64,000 nucleotides of DNA. Source: Anaerolineae bacterium. Its GTDB lineage: Bacteria > Chloroflexota > Anaerolineae > Aggregatilineales > Phototrophicaceae. The stretch spans positions 494,827 through 558,826 of the forward strand of contig JALHQT010000004.1 in assembly GCA_022841825.1 (NCBI GenBank), given 5' to 3'. A program made the position numbers and the translations under genes. Shown one piece after another: positions 17,184 through 26,188 of the stretch (within the stretch, counting starts at the first letter, position 1; each line of letters begins with the position of its first letter). Below the pieces are notes generated by a model. That model made no database searches, was not told the origin of the DNA, and saw only the letters and a list, made by a program, of their open reading frames with translations.

Positions 17184-18126
17184 CATCGGTGTCCTGCTGT
17201 TTTTGTTTCATGTATCAAGCACAGCATCTGCGGATGGCGTCGCACTCTCTGGACGAGTGGTCAATCCTGATGTTGTCTACAGCATTGCCAGCGCCGAGCG
17301 CAGCTTCACGCTGCTCGAAGATGCGGTGTTTGCGCTGGCGGCAGGCGATACGCTGACCACAGGGCGGGGGGGGCGCGTCTACGTTCGTCTGGAAGACGCG
17401 CTAGAAATCCTGGTCCTGCCCAATACCCACATCGAAATCGTCGCCAGCGAGGTTGCTGAACCAGAGAGCATACGACTTCTTGTCCGGATCGACGGCAGTG
17501 CCATCGCACGCTTTTCCGACCTGCGCCAGACGCAGGTGGTGCTGGAAATCGAAGCCGATCATTCGACTATCCGAGCAGATGAAGGCTGGTTCGCGGTCTG
17601 GAGTAATCTCGAAAATGGTGATGTCGTGACGGTCGCCCAGGGAAACCTTCGTGTCGAAGCGCTCGGCAGGACCGAAGTCATCTCGCCCGAAGATGCGATA
17701 CGAGTTGACCGTTCAAGTCTGAACGTCATCCAGGTCCAACCCCCTTATAATGGCGCGCGCGTCATCGGCATCATTGATGGATGTGATGGGCGAGTGCAGA
17801 GTCTTCTCCCTTTGCTGAATATCCGCGCAGGCACCACGCTGGGATACGCCGAGATTGGGTTTCTGGATAATGGCGCGCAGATTCGCATCATGGGACGCAC
17901 CACCGATGGAAACTGGTATCGCATTCAGCGATTCAGCGGCTTTGGCTGGGTGCTGTCCTCGGCGGTGCAAACGGACTGTGTGCCCCCGGAGTACCCAAAT
18001 CTCTATGGCGAGAACAACCGTGAGCTGTTCAATGTTGAAGGGATTGAACTTGTTCTGCTGACACCCTTCTATGGCAGCTTCGAAAGCGACCCCTGGTTTT
18101 ACCGCTGGCTCGAACCCCCGACCTGA
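17140..18126 (+). CDS. Secreted FecR-like / SH3-like protein, 328 aa, second copy
   Basis: It overlaps the kinase gene's end by 44 nt when started at ATG 17140; the frame upstream (from 17089) has no signal-like N-terminus. A signal peptide ('SILSIGVLLFLFHVSSTASA') is followed by FecR-like beta strands ('AGDTLTTGRGGRVYVRLED', 'ILVLPNTHIEI'). A C-terminal SH3-like module ('LNIRAGTTLGYAEIGF', 'RFSGFGWVLSSAV') completes it. It is a paralogue of the 13950-14879 protein in architecture. The overlap implies co-translation with the kinase, so the three probably act together at the cell surface. Confidence 0.72.
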   Translation: MLNSLLRRQPTSILSIGVLLFLFHVSSTASADGVALSGRVVNPDVVYSIASAERSFTLLEDAVFALAAGDTLTTGRGGRVYVRLEDALEILVLPNTHIEIVASEVAEPESIRLLVRIDGSAIARFSDLRQTQVVLEIEADHSTIRADEGWFAVWSNLENGDVVTVAQGNLRVEALGRTEVISPEDAIRVDRSSLNVIQVQPPYNGARVIGIIDGCDGRVQSLLPLLNIRAGTTLGYAEIGFLDNGAQIRIMGRTTDGNWYRIQRFSGFGWVLSSAVQTDCVPPEYPNLYGENNRELFNVEGIELVLLTPFYGSFESDPWFYRWLEPPT

Positions 18127-18166
18127 AGCAGATGTCATCCCTCATCAAGTTCCAATGTATTTCTGA

Positions 18167-18196
18167 TTGACTTGCCGACCGTCTGGACGGTATCAT
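18167..18196 (+). promoter_or_regulatory. Sigma-70-like promoter of the TetR-MFS operon
   Basis: TTGACT (18167-18172) and TATCAT (18191-18196) are separated by 18 nt. The operator palindrome at 18178-18191 lies between the two boxes. Confidence 0.6.
18178..18191 (+). promoter_or_regulatory. TetR operator 1 (palindrome)
   Basis: ACCGTCTGGACGGT: perfect 6-bp arms around TG, between the -35 and -10 boxes. An identical copy lies 35 bp downstream. Confidence 0.7.
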
Positions 18197-18212
18197 ATCT
18201 CCAACGATAAAA

Positions 18213-18226
18213 ACCGTCTGGACGGT
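18213..18226 (+). promoter_or_regulatory. TetR operator 2 (identical palindrome)
   Basis: A second exact ACCGTCTGGACGGT, ending 4 nt before the start codon at 18231. Binding here would block the ribosome-binding region or early transcription. Confidence 0.7.
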
Positions 18227-18230
18227 AGGT

Positions 18231-18785
18231 ATGATGAATACACTCAACGAGAAGCAGAACGCCGCACTGCAAACGCGCAGTCGGCTGATCGACGCAGCGC
18301 TCACGGTGCTTCAAACGCAGGGCGCACAGCACCTGACCCTCGACATGGTCGCTCGCCAGGCGGCAGTCAGCAAGGGCGGGCTGCTGCACCATTTCCCATC
18401 CAAGGATGCGCTCATACAAGCCACCGCGCGGCATCTGTATGAGAGTTTTGCGGAGTGCGTCCAGCAACACTATGATGCCGATCCCGCGACCCCCGGACGC
18501 TGGCTGCGTGCTTACATTCATGCCACGTTCGAACCGTTTGACGTGCCCTTCGAGACGTTGTACGGCTTGTTTGTCTATGGGCGCGACAGCATCGACCTGC
18601 AAACCCTCATTCAGGAGGATTACGCCCGATGGCAGAGTCGCCTCGTCAATGACGGCATCGACCCTGTCAAGGCGGCAGTTATCCGGATGGTCTGCGACTC
18701 ATTCTGGTCGGAGCGGGTGACCAACATCCCTCAGGACATCCCGCCGGAGACGTTGCAGGCGTATTTGCTCGACATGTTGAATTGA
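18231..18785 (+). CDS. TetR-family transcriptional repressor, 184 aa
   Basis: The helix-turn-helix occupies about residues 15-60 ('RLIDAALTVLQTQGAQHLTL', 'VARQAAVSKGGLLHHFPSKD'), with a helical ligand-binding domain after it. Two identical palindromes lie in the 60 nt upstream, one between the -35 and -10 boxes, so it almost certainly represses its own operon. An MFS exporter follows 12 nt downstream, the common regulator/efflux pairing. The inducing ligand is unknown but is likely a substrate of that transporter. ATG 18231 and 18234 are both possible starts. Confidence 0.88.
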   Translation: MMNTLNEKQNAALQTRSRLIDAALTVLQTQGAQHLTLDMVARQAAVSKGGLLHHFPSKDALIQATARHLYESFAECVQQHYDADPATPGRWLRAYIHATFEPFDVPFETLYGLFVYGRDSIDLQTLIQEDYARWQSRLVNDGIDPVKAAVIRMVCDSFWSERVTNIPQDIPPETLQAYLLDMLN

Positions 18786-18797
18786 GATGCGGTCATC

Positions 18798-20105
18798 ATG
18801 ACGATTGAGACGACCATGCAGCCCACGCCGCCCACAACCAGTCCAGTCATCAGTCCAATTCGCATACCGGATTTCCGCTTGCTCTGGCTAGGCGCGACGG
18901 CGGTATCGTTGGGTGTACAGTTCTATGCTGTCGGAATCACTTGGCTGGTGCTTTATCTGACTGGCAGCGGCGTCGCGCTTGGCACCGTGCTGGCAGTGTC
19001 GGCAGTGCCGCGTGCCATTTCCATGCTTCTTAGCGGGGCACTCATTGACCGCTACCCGCCGCGCACCATCCTTGTGATCTCGTCGCTGTTTAACGGGGTC
19101 ATGATGGGCGTTATCCTGCTCCTGCTGGGCAGCGGCTGGATGAGTCTGACCGCGTTGTTTATCATTGGACCTCTGTCCGGGTTGATGGATGCGGTCTTCT
19201 ACCCAACCAACACAGCGCTGATCCCACGCCTGGTAGACAAGCGCCAGCTCGCCCCCGCCAACGCCCTGATGCAGACCGCTGATACCCTGGCGAACATCGC
19301 CGGTCCCGCCGTCAGTGGCATCCTGATCGGAGAAGTCGGACGTCTCGCTAATTCCCCCGCCGTTGGATTGATGGCGGGCTTTGGCGTCAACGCGGCATTG
19401 TTCCTGATTGGGCTGCTGGTTTTCCTGGGGCTAAGTCGCAGGACTGACCGTCCGACGAACTTCGACAGCCAAGAAAAGCCGGAACCGCTTGGCAAAGCGA
19501 TCTGGAATGGTATCCGCTATGCCTTGGGAAAGCCTGCGATACGCATCAGCCTGATGTTCATCGCCCTGCTCAACTTTTCTGCCATCGGTCCGATCGTGGT
19601 AGGGGGCGCGCTGCTGGTCGAAACTCGTTTCGACGGCGACGCCACCATGTCGGGCATCATCAATGGAGCCTTCGGCATCGGATCGCTGGTCGGGGCGCTC
19701 ATCAGCAGCGTCATAGGACAGGTGAAGCGACCGGGAATGTCCCTGATCTACACGGCGTTCGCGCTGGCAGGAGGGTTGTTCGCACTCGGCGTCGCCCCCT
19801 CATTCTGGGTCGCTTTCGCCGTCTGCTTCGTCATCGGCATCTTTGGTGCCATCACGGGAATCAACGCCACCACCTGGCTGCAAATCAAGACAGATGCCCA
19901 CATGCAGGGGCGAATGGCAAGCCTGATGGTTTTCGCCGCGGTCGCCCTCGACCCGTTTTCGAATGCACTCTCTGGCATCCTGGGCGAAATCGACGTCACG
20001 CTGCTCTACTGCGCCGCGGGTGCACTCGTGGGTGCCGGTGGGGTAGTCGCCCTCTTCAATCCGACTCTGCGCGAAGAGATCAAGTCCGAAACAAGTCGGT
20101 CTTGA
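18798..20105 (+). CDS. MFS transporter, efflux type, 435 aa
   Basis: About 12 membrane segments in two halves with a short central loop (about 212-228). It carries the MFS 'GALIDRYPPRT' motif between helices 2 and 3, and a hydrophilic N-terminal tail of about 27 residues rich in Pro/Thr. The pattern resembles MFS_3 / EntS-like exporters. Co-transcribed with the TetR repressor just upstream, it is probably a drug or metabolite exporter induced when the repressor binds its ligand. Its 3' end is convergent with the flavin monooxygenase gene, 38 nt away. Confidence 0.85.
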   Translation: MTIETTMQPTPPTTSPVISPIRIPDFRLLWLGATAVSLGVQFYAVGITWLVLYLTGSGVALGTVLAVSAVPRAISMLLSGALIDRYPPRTILVISSLFNGVMMGVILLLLGSGWMSLTALFIIGPLSGLMDAVFYPTNTALIPRLVDKRQLAPANALMQTADTLANIAGPAVSGILIGEVGRLANSPAVGLMAGFGVNAALFLIGLLVFLGLSRRTDRPTNFDSQEKPEPLGKAIWNGIRYALGKPAIRISLMFIALLNFSAIGPIVVGGALLVETRFDGDATMSGIINGAFGIGSLVGALISSVIGQVKRPGMSLIYTAFALAGGLFALGVAPSFWVAFAVCFVIGIFGAITGINATTWLQIKTDAHMQGRMASLMVFAAVALDPFSNALSGILGEIDVTLLYCAAGALVGAGGVVALFNPTLREEIKSETSRS

Positions 20106-20143
20106 GACAACATGTCCGCCCTTCGCCGCCTGCCAACAAGACG

Positions 20144-21463
20144 TTAAAGCGAATCGCCGCGCCTTTCCCAGCGCGGCGCGTTGGCGGGGAACTCGCGCTG
20201 GAGGGCGTGGAGGTGCTTGTGATACTCGACCTCGATGGTGTGGCGGTCCGCCTTGAAGAACTGTCGTTTGCGCGCCTCGACGTCCGCGGCAATCCGCTGG
20301 CGCATGTCCGCAGGGGGCGTGTAATTGCCGACAATGGCGTTTGCCGCGAGCTTCGCATGTGCGTCGGCGAGCGGCCAGATGCAGCCCAACGGCTGTACCA
20401 AGCCGATGAAGAACAATGTTGGATGATCCGGGTGGAAGGTGCGCAAATAGAGCGGCACATCGCCGTCGGAATAATCGAGGAATGACTTCTCGAAGAAGGG
20501 GTGCGTGATCACGAACCCCGTCGCCGCCACGACTACGTCATACGCTTCGACGGTACCATCCACGAAATGGACGTTCTTGCCGTCAAAGCGAGCAATGTCC
20601 CGGCGCGGTTTGACTCGCCCATGACGCAGGAAGTACAACAATTCCGAATTCATGGTCAGATGCTGCTGCAAGATACCGTGATTCGGGCGTTCCAAACCAT
20701 AATCCTTGTAATCGCCCACTGAAAGCCACAGGGAGGCATACAGCAGGGGTTTACGAATGAAATCCGGCAGCCAGACGACAAGATCGTTCAGCATGTCGGC
20801 GGGTTTGCCCAGCACGAGCTTGGGCACGATGTAATAGCCACGCCGCATACTGATCGCCGTGAATGCCGAAATCCGCCCGGTCTCAACCGCGATGTCGCAC
20901 GCCGAATTGCCGCCGCCGATGACCAGCACGCGCTTATCGCGGAAAGGTGCCGCGCTCTTGAATTCGTGCGAGTGCAGGTATTCACCCGTGAACTTGCCAG
21001 GATAGCCTGGGTAACGCGGATTCCAATGATGCCCGTTGGCGACCAGCAGATAGTCGAACACTTCGACCGTTCCATCGTGCAGGGTCAGCCGCCAGGTCTC
21101 GTCAGGCTGCTTCTCCGCTTTGCAGACCTCAGTGTTGAAGCGCACATGCTCGGTGACGCCGAATTCGCGCGCGTAATTCTGGAAATAGGCGAGAATCTGT
21201 TTATGGGATGGGTAGTCCGGATAATCTTCCGGCATGGGATAGTCGCTGTATTCCGAAAGTTTCTTGGAACTGATGACATGCGTCGTTTCGTAGACGCTGG
21301 AATGGCTCAGGCGCGGGGCGTAAATCCAGTTGCCGCCCACCTGGTCGCCTTTTTCGTACACGACCACGTTCTTGATACCGACTTGCAGCAGGTTTTTCGC
21401 CGCCGTGATCCCGGAGGGTCCCGCCCCGATCACGCACACGCGCGCATCAACACCCTTTTTCAT
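20144..21463 (-). CDS. Flavin-containing monooxygenase, 439 aa
   Basis: FAD-binding 'CVIGAGPSGITAAKNLL' is at the N-terminus (about 8-24), the FMO identifying motif appears as 'FTGEYLHSHEF' (about 150-160), and the NADPH site 'VLVIGGGNSACDIA' follows (about 172-185). A C-terminal 'VVAATGFVITHPFF' is also typical. Such enzymes oxygenate soft nucleophiles (N or S) or do Baeyer-Villiger reactions using NADPH and O2. ATG 21463 was chosen because AAGGGTGG precedes it; the open frame upstream adds 39 unlike residues. The presence of an O2-dependent enzyme suggests an aerobic or facultative host. Confidence 0.88.
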   Translation of the reverse strand: MKKGVDARVCVIGAGPSGITAAKNLLQVGIKNVVVYEKGDQVGGNWIYAPRLSHSSVYETTHVISSKKLSEYSDYPMPEDYPDYPSHKQILAYFQNYAREFGVTEHVRFNTEVCKAEKQPDETWRLTLHDGTVEVFDYLLVANGHHWNPRYPGYPGKFTGEYLHSHEFKSAAPFRDKRVLVIGGGNSACDIAVETGRISAFTAISMRRGYYIVPKLVLGKPADMLNDLVVWLPDFIRKPLLYASLWLSVGDYKDYGLERPNHGILQQHLTMNSELLYFLRHGRVKPRRDIARFDGKNVHFVDGTVEAYDVVVAATGFVITHPFFEKSFLDYSDGDVPLYLRTFHPDHPTLFFIGLVQPLGCIWPLADAHAKLAANAIVGNYTPPADMRQRIAADVEARKRQFFKADRHTIEVEYHKHLHALQREFPANAPRWERRGDSL

Positions 21464-21637
21464 ACGATCCACCCTTAAATCATCGCAATAATCTACTGCC
21501 GATTTGATTGTTGAGTATAACGCGCGCGGTACCGGGAAAACACGCTTAAAGGGCGGATAGACTCGCGGTTGCTGAACCACGACGGCGCGAAGGATGCGAA
21601 GGATACGCTCGTTCTCCGCGCCTGTGTGGTGATCTTC

Positions 21638-24091
21638 CTACTTCTTACCCCAGGGCAGCAGGCGGCGAAGCCAGCGCTGGAGGATGCTGCCGCGTGCGTC
21701 GCCCCAGGCGCGCTCCGCGATGTCATCGCGCGCATCGGTGTCGCCACGGCGCTGCGGCGGCGCGTAGCGCTCGTTGGTATAAAGCCGGGTGAGGGCGGTC
21801 ACTGGCGGTTCGGCAGCCGGCAGCTCCTGCACAATCTGTGCGCGGCGCTCTTCTGGCGTGTTTTCAGGGGAGGGGCGAATGCCGATCAATGGCAGGAATC
21901 GCATCAGGCGCGCATAGGCGCGCACGACCGGGTTCATCCCGCGCATCCCGCGCCATTCCCACCACCAGTAAATGAACAGCAGGACGAGTACGACGAACGC
22001 CAGCGCCAGGATGACCAGGAGCGCGGTCGTCAGGGTCGAGATGAGGAACGCGAACGGATCACGCGGCGGCGGGCGCAGCGGCGGCGGCGGCGTAGGCGCA
22101 ATGATGGGGGTTGCAGTGGCGGTGGGTTGGGCGGTCGGTGCCTCGGTCGCGGTCACCTGGGATTGCGACTCGGGTGTCGAGTCTGGTGCGCCAGGGGTCG
22201 GCGAGCTGGTCGGCGTCGGGGTGGGTGAAGGCGTCGGCGTCGCCGTCGGCAAATCAGGCGTTGGCTGCTGCTGGCTGATATTCGGATCGCCGCGATTGAT
22301 TTCCTGCTGTGCTGCCGTCGGCTCAAACTCCACCCAACCGTAGCCGGGGAAGTAGACTTCAACCCAGGTGTGCGCATCCCGTTCGCGCACGATATAGGCG
22401 TTCTCCTCGACCGACCATTCGCCCTCGCTGAAGCCCGCCGCCATCCGCGCGGGAATGCCCAGGTGGCGCAGCATCAGGATCATCGCAGACGCATAGTAAT
22501 TGCAGTAACCCTGGCGCAGATCGAACAGCACCCAATCGACCGGGTCCTGCCCGGCGGGTGGCTGTGGGATCGTCTCGTTATAGGCGATGTTCTGACGCAG
22601 CCAGCGCTCAATCGCTTTGGCGCGGTCATAGGGCGTCAGCGCGCCCGCCTCGTTGACGATCTGGCTGGCAAGGGCGAGCGTCCGCCCGGTCACGCTGGAC
22701 GGCACGGTCAGATAGATGTCCGCGATTTCGCGCGGGTAATCGACCGATGCCGCGCGCAGGTCGTCCGCTGTTGCGTCGATGACGAGGCTGGACGCCGTGT
22801 AGGTATCCCCGCGATAGAGCACGCGATAGGGTCGGATGACAGAGACCTGCATCGTGTTGGCGAGCACGCCCTCCGTTCCGTAGCGCAGGTCTGTGCGCGT
22901 CGCCAGGTCAACCCGGTCGGGCTGCGGCAGCGTGTAGATCAGCCGTGAGGCATTCATGGCTATGGTAAATGTCTGCAAGACAGGGGTGCGCGCACCCTCG
23001 AAAAATGGCTGCTGAATGACCTGGAAGGGTGCTTCCGGGTCGGTCAGGCGGGTGGTCGCGGCGGATGTCCAGGTGCTGCCCGCGTAATTGTCGAAGACAC
23101 GCGAACGCCAGTACCAGCGGCGTTCGCTGCTTTCCGGCTGCACGGATACCAGCATCACGACCTGGTCACCCAGGCGGATCGCGCCGCTCAGTTGCAGCGA
23201 GTCGCCGCCATAGTAATCGGTCGTCGTGGGTCCTTGCAGGTCGCCGGGCGAAAACAGGCGGCTCCAGGCATCGGCAAGCTGGCGCGCGGGTTCGCCTTGC
23301 AGGAATTCCTGAAAACGATCCAGCCGCTCCTGCAAATCGCCGGACGGTAGCCCCAATCCCAGCACGAGCACGACCAACGCCAGAAGCGCACCGACGCGCA
23401 GAAACTGTCTGCGCAGCCGCTTGGGGACACGGATGCCGTTTGTGTACCAATCCCAGTGGCGTGCTTCCATGTGACTGCGCACCAGGAGCACCAGCGACAG
23501 AAAGATATAGAGGATCAGGTAACGGGTCAGGTCGCGGTCGCCGACATAAAAGAGATTGTTGGCGATCAGGATCAGCGCTGGCGGCAGGATCGCCAACCAG
23601 ACACGATCCACCCGGAAGACATGCCACGAAACGTTGTAACCGAAGAACCAGAACAGGCTGGAGACGAGCAGCGTAAAGACGAGATCATCCTGATTGACGC
23701 CGCCCGTGAATGCATCGATCAGCCATTGGGCGAAGCGCGTAATGACATCGCCCAACCCCTGCGCAAAGCCTTCCGGCTGATTGAGCGAGGCGACCAGGAG
23801 GACAATCGCGAAGCCGTACAAGCCGCCAACGATTAAGGCAAACAGCTCATTGTAGCGGCTGCGCGCCAGGAAGAAGCCGAACAGGACACCCAGGACTGCC
23901 ACCGGGATCAGCGTGCGCAGCGAGAGCGTCCAGCCGGCGTCGCGCAGCGCGAAGGCGGGCACGGCGAGCAGCGCCATGCAGGTGATGAGTGTCGTCAGGT
24001 CGCCGGGCGCAAACAGTGAGCGCCAGATCGTGAGCGCGCGTCGCCACAACGTGTCGAGCGGTGGGGCGGTGCGAGAATTCAGAGTCGTCAT
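21638..24091 (-). CDS. TgpA-like membrane transglutaminase, 817 aa
   Basis: Six N-terminal membrane segments (to about 245) lead into an extracellular region with a transglutaminase core. The core has the nucleophile Cys530 ('QGYCNYYASAMIL'), His574 ('DAHTWVEVYFPG') and the third position as 'WVEFEPT', where Glu sits in place of the more usual Asp. Then come a Thr/Pro linker (about 610-670), one membrane segment (about 685-708) and a C-terminal cytoplasmic tail of DUF4129 type. The start ATG 24091 has GAGGA upstream. The family is often found with the MoxR AAA ATPase and DUF58 genes, which are absent here. Confidence 0.88.
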   Translation of the reverse strand: MTTLNSRTAPPLDTLWRRALTIWRSLFAPGDLTTLITCMALLAVPAFALRDAGWTLSLRTLIPVAVLGVLFGFFLARSRYNELFALIVGGLYGFAIVLLVASLNQPEGFAQGLGDVITRFAQWLIDAFTGGVNQDDLVFTLLVSSLFWFFGYNVSWHVFRVDRVWLAILPPALILIANNLFYVGDRDLTRYLILYIFLSLVLLVRSHMEARHWDWYTNGIRVPKRLRRQFLRVGALLALVVLVLGLGLPSGDLQERLDRFQEFLQGEPARQLADAWSRLFSPGDLQGPTTTDYYGGDSLQLSGAIRLGDQVVMLVSVQPESSERRWYWRSRVFDNYAGSTWTSAATTRLTDPEAPFQVIQQPFFEGARTPVLQTFTIAMNASRLIYTLPQPDRVDLATRTDLRYGTEGVLANTMQVSVIRPYRVLYRGDTYTASSLVIDATADDLRAASVDYPREIADIYLTVPSSVTGRTLALASQIVNEAGALTPYDRAKAIERWLRQNIAYNETIPQPPAGQDPVDWVLFDLRQGYCNYYASAMILMLRHLGIPARMAAGFSEGEWSVEENAYIVRERDAHTWVEVYFPGYGWVEFEPTAAQQEINRGDPNISQQQPTPDLPTATPTPSPTPTPTSSPTPGAPDSTPESQSQVTATEAPTAQPTATATPIIAPTPPPPLRPPPRDPFAFLISTLTTALLVILALAFVVLVLLFIYWWWEWRGMRGMNPVVRAYARLMRFLPLIGIRPSPENTPEERRAQIVQELPAAEPPVTALTRLYTNERYAPPQRRGDTDARDDIAERAWGDARGSILQRWLRRLLPWGKK

Positions 24092-24187
24092 GCAATCCTC
24101 AGACTTAAAGGCAAAGGCGCACATCAGCGCCTTCACTCATGCCCATTCTACGGAAGATGGCGCATCTGAACAACCTGCGAAAGCCCA

Positions 24188-24203
24188 ACGGGCATTATGC
24201 CCG
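24188..24203 (-). terminator. Short hairpin at end of small membrane protein gene
   Basis: CGGGCA/TGCCCG (6 bp, 3-nt loop) overlaps the stop codon and is followed on the minus strand by a weak T-containing run. It is only marginal as a terminator. Confidence 0.3.
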
Positions 24204-24590
24204 CCCCAACTGCCACACCAGGAATGCCCAAAGGGCGAAGAAACCGACCGTACCAGCAATCGCGATGAAGACGATCCGTCCATCACCGACCAGCGGCAGC
24301 AGCCCGGTCAGCGCCGCAATCACGATGAGAACAGCCGCGACCGTGTTGATGATCGCCAGGCGCAGCAGGAACGGGGGCTTGATCACACGCTGGCGGCTGT
24401 AGGCAAACAGGAACGCGCCCCACAAAAACGATCCGACGCCCAGCACCTGGGCGATATTCTGCGGCAGCCCGGTAAATGCCGCGATCTGCCCGGAAAGCAC
24501 GGCGAACGCCGCGCCAAGCGCCATGCAGAACAAACCATCCGTGCGCACCATCGCTCGCGCGGCACCCAGCGGCGAAATCGTCGTCGCCAT
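24195..24590 (-). CDS. Small membrane protein, four membrane segments, 131 aa
   Basis: Starting at ATG 24590, the protein has four hydrophobic helices (about 17-36, 43-60, 69-90 and 99-125), each separated by short polar loops. The open frame upstream runs through the RNase P RNA gene and is not used. No family is recognised; the layout resembles small DoxX/DUF4345-like proteins but no motif confirms it. It lies just upstream of, and divergent from, the RNase P RNA gene on the other strand. The transglutaminase gene begins 103 nt beyond its stop. Confidence 0.6.
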   Translation of the reverse strand: MATTISPLGAARAMVRTDGLFCMALGAAFAVLSGQIAAFTGLPQNIAQVLGVGSFLWGAFLFAYSRQRVIKPPFLLRLAIINTVAAVLIVIAALTGLLPLVGDGRIVFIAIAGTVGFFALWAFLVWQLGRA

Positions 24591-24627
24591 ACAGACTCCT
24601 TTGCACATCCGTGCTGACTCCCATGCA

Positions 24628-24636
24628 TGGTACAAT
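24628..24636 (+). promoter_or_regulatory. Extended -10 promoter of rnpB
   Basis: TGGTACAAT is an extended -10 (TGn before TACAAT). It ends 6-7 nt before the predicted 5' end of the RNA at 24642. No good -35 is visible at the normal spacing. Confidence 0.55.
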
Positions 24637-24641
24637 GATAG

Positions 24642-25008
24642 CGCGTCCAGGCAGACCGGGTGATCGCGGTTCGGCTCGACCGGATCGAGGAAAGTCCGCC
24701 CTCCAGAGAGCAATGGTGCTGGCTAACCGCCAGGCGGGGAAACCCGACGGACAGGGCAACAGAGAAGTGGATTGCCATGCGCGAGCATGGCGAGGGTGAA
24801 ACGGTGGTGTAAGAGACCACCAGCGCGGGCAGCAATGTCGGCGGCTGGCAACCCCCACCAGGAGCAAGGCAAAGCAGGCGCATTGGGGCGGCTCGTCCCG
24901 CAAAAAGCGCCGGGTATGCTGCACGACCCGCCGGGCAACCTGCGGGCTAGAGAGATGATCACCCCCCGCAAGGGGACAGAAGGCGGCTTACAGGTTCGCC
25001 TGGACGCG
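24642..25008 (+). ncRNA. rnpB: RNase P RNA, bacterial class A
   Basis: The RNA has the universal core: 'GAGGAAAGTCCG' near the 5' end, 'AGAGACCACCAGCG' in the middle and 'ACAGAAGGCGGCTTACAGG' near the 3' end. The ends are fixed by an 11-bp P1 helix, CGCGTCCAGGC paired with GCCTGGACGCG, giving about 367 nt. It is the catalytic RNA that removes tRNA 5' leaders. It lies divergent from the small membrane protein gene and convergent with the SH3 lipoprotein gene. The apparent frames across it are not coding. Confidence 0.95.
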
Positions 25009-25035
25009 AACAGCTTTTCTACGATTTAGGCATGG

Positions 25036-25560
25036 CTAACACGCTGCCTGCCGCCCCGTCGCGCGCAGGGTTGCGACGGACGGATCACGCACGCCATTGG
25101 TTTCGAACGAATCGCGGGCGATCCAACCTTGGTAGCGAAGCTGAGGTGATGCCTCGTAGACCACATTCAGCCAGTGATACCCGTCAGCCTCAGTTTCGAT
25201 AGAATCAGGTATCAGAAAGACTTCCGCATTGTTGGGGACGCGAAAGACTTGTAACGCCTCTGTACTGGGCGCGGACCGCAGGCTCAGCGTATTGTCGCTT
25301 CTGGCACCGGAGTAGGTGAGATACACCGGGCAGCGCATGCCGAGTACCGGCACGCTGGTCACGGGAATAGCCGTCGCGACAACATTCGGCATGGGCAGGG
25401 GCGTGAGTGTGACGCCGAGCGCTTCGAGGGTGAGCGCAGTCGGGATGGGCGACGGCGTGGGACTCGGTGCGCGCGTGGGGGCGGCAACCGGGTTCGACTG
25501 CGAGAGGTTACAGGCAGCGCAGGTGAGGACAATCACGCATAAGAACCAGTAATACCGCAT
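25036..25560 (-). CDS. SH3-like lipoprotein, 174 aa
   Basis: Starting at ATG 25560 with GAGGAG upstream, the protein has a lipoprotein signal ending in 'VLTCAAC' and a Thr/Pro linker ('APSPTPSPIPTA'). A C-terminal SH3-like module follows: 'LSLRSAPSTEALQVFRVPNN', then 'GYHWLNVVY' and 'YQGWIARDSFE'. The mature Cys would be lipidated. Proteins of this build bind cell-wall or surface polymers; no enzyme motif is seen. It is the downstream gene of the exonuclease, 38 nt apart on the same strand. Confidence 0.75.
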   Translation of the reverse strand: MRYYWFLCVIVLTCAACNLSQSNPVAAPTRAPSPTPSPIPTALTLEALGVTLTPLPMPNVVATAIPVTSVPVLGMRCPVYLTYSGARSDNTLSLRSAPSTEALQVFRVPNNAEVFLIPDSIETEADGYHWLNVVYEASPQLRYQGWIARDSFETNGVRDPSVATLRATGRQAAC

Positions 25561-25598
25561 GGTTTTTCTCCTCGCTGGTCTGCAATACGCCATCAACC

Positions 25599-26147
25599 TC
25601 AGTACTCAGTACTGAAGCCCGCCATTGCTTTCACGACCGCCAGCGTCGTCAGGCAGTCGTCGAGCGCGGTGTGTTGGCGCTGCACAGGCACGTTGTAGTG
25701 CCGCGCCGCCGTCTTCAGGCTCTGGTAGCGATAGCGCCCGCGATGATGCGTGCTCGTCATCCCGTACACCTCGGAAAACGCCAGCATCGCGCACCACCAG
25801 CGGCTGAACGCCTTCCAGTCGGTCTTGGGCAGCCCGGCGATCTCCGCGCTCTTGTGCATCATCTTGCGGTCGAACACCGCGTTATAGGCGATGACCTGCC
25901 GCCCGTCCAGCATCGGCACCAGCCGATCCGAAATATACGCCCACGCTGGCGCATCGATCACCATCTCGTCGGTGATATTGTGGATCAGCGTCGCACTCGC
26001 CGGGATCGGGCGGCACGGCTTCACATAGGTATCGATGAGGGTCGCGCCGCTGCTGGAAACGACCGCGATCTGGCAGATTTCGGCGTCGTCCAATCCGGTC
26101 GTTTCGGTGTCGAGGATGAGGTAATCATCTCGACGAATCATCTCCAT
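25599..26147 (-). CDS. DEDDh 3'-5' exonuclease, 182 aa
   Basis: All DEDDh positions are visible: 'LILDTETTGLD' (Asp and Glu near residues 9-11), 'AYNAVFDRKMM' (Asp near 97) and 'RQHTALDDCL' (His and Asp near 160-165). It belongs to the DnaQ / exonuclease X superfamily but lacks polymerase-associated domains, so the role could be RNA or DNA trimming. Start ATG 26147 has AAGGG upstream. Its last codons and stop are made from two copies of the 7-nt repeat AGTACTG, which recurs at 58954. Confidence 0.85.
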   Translation of the reverse strand: MEMIRRDDYLILDTETTGLDDAEICQIAVVSSSGATLIDTYVKPCRPIPASATLIHNITDEMVIDAPAWAYISDRLVPMLDGRQVIAYNAVFDRKMMHKSAEIAGLPKTDWKAFSRWWCAMLAFSEVYGMTSTHHRGRYRYQSLKTAARHYNVPVQRQHTALDDCLTTLAVVKAMAGFSTEY

Positions 26148-26188
26148 GAACCCTTGTAACTCTAAGCTTTGCCCACCGGGCATCCACC

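Noticed and set aside
24283..25029. Several open frames across the RNase P RNA region
   Set aside because: The conserved RNase P RNA core and the closing P1 helix account for the region. The frames are by-products of its base composition.
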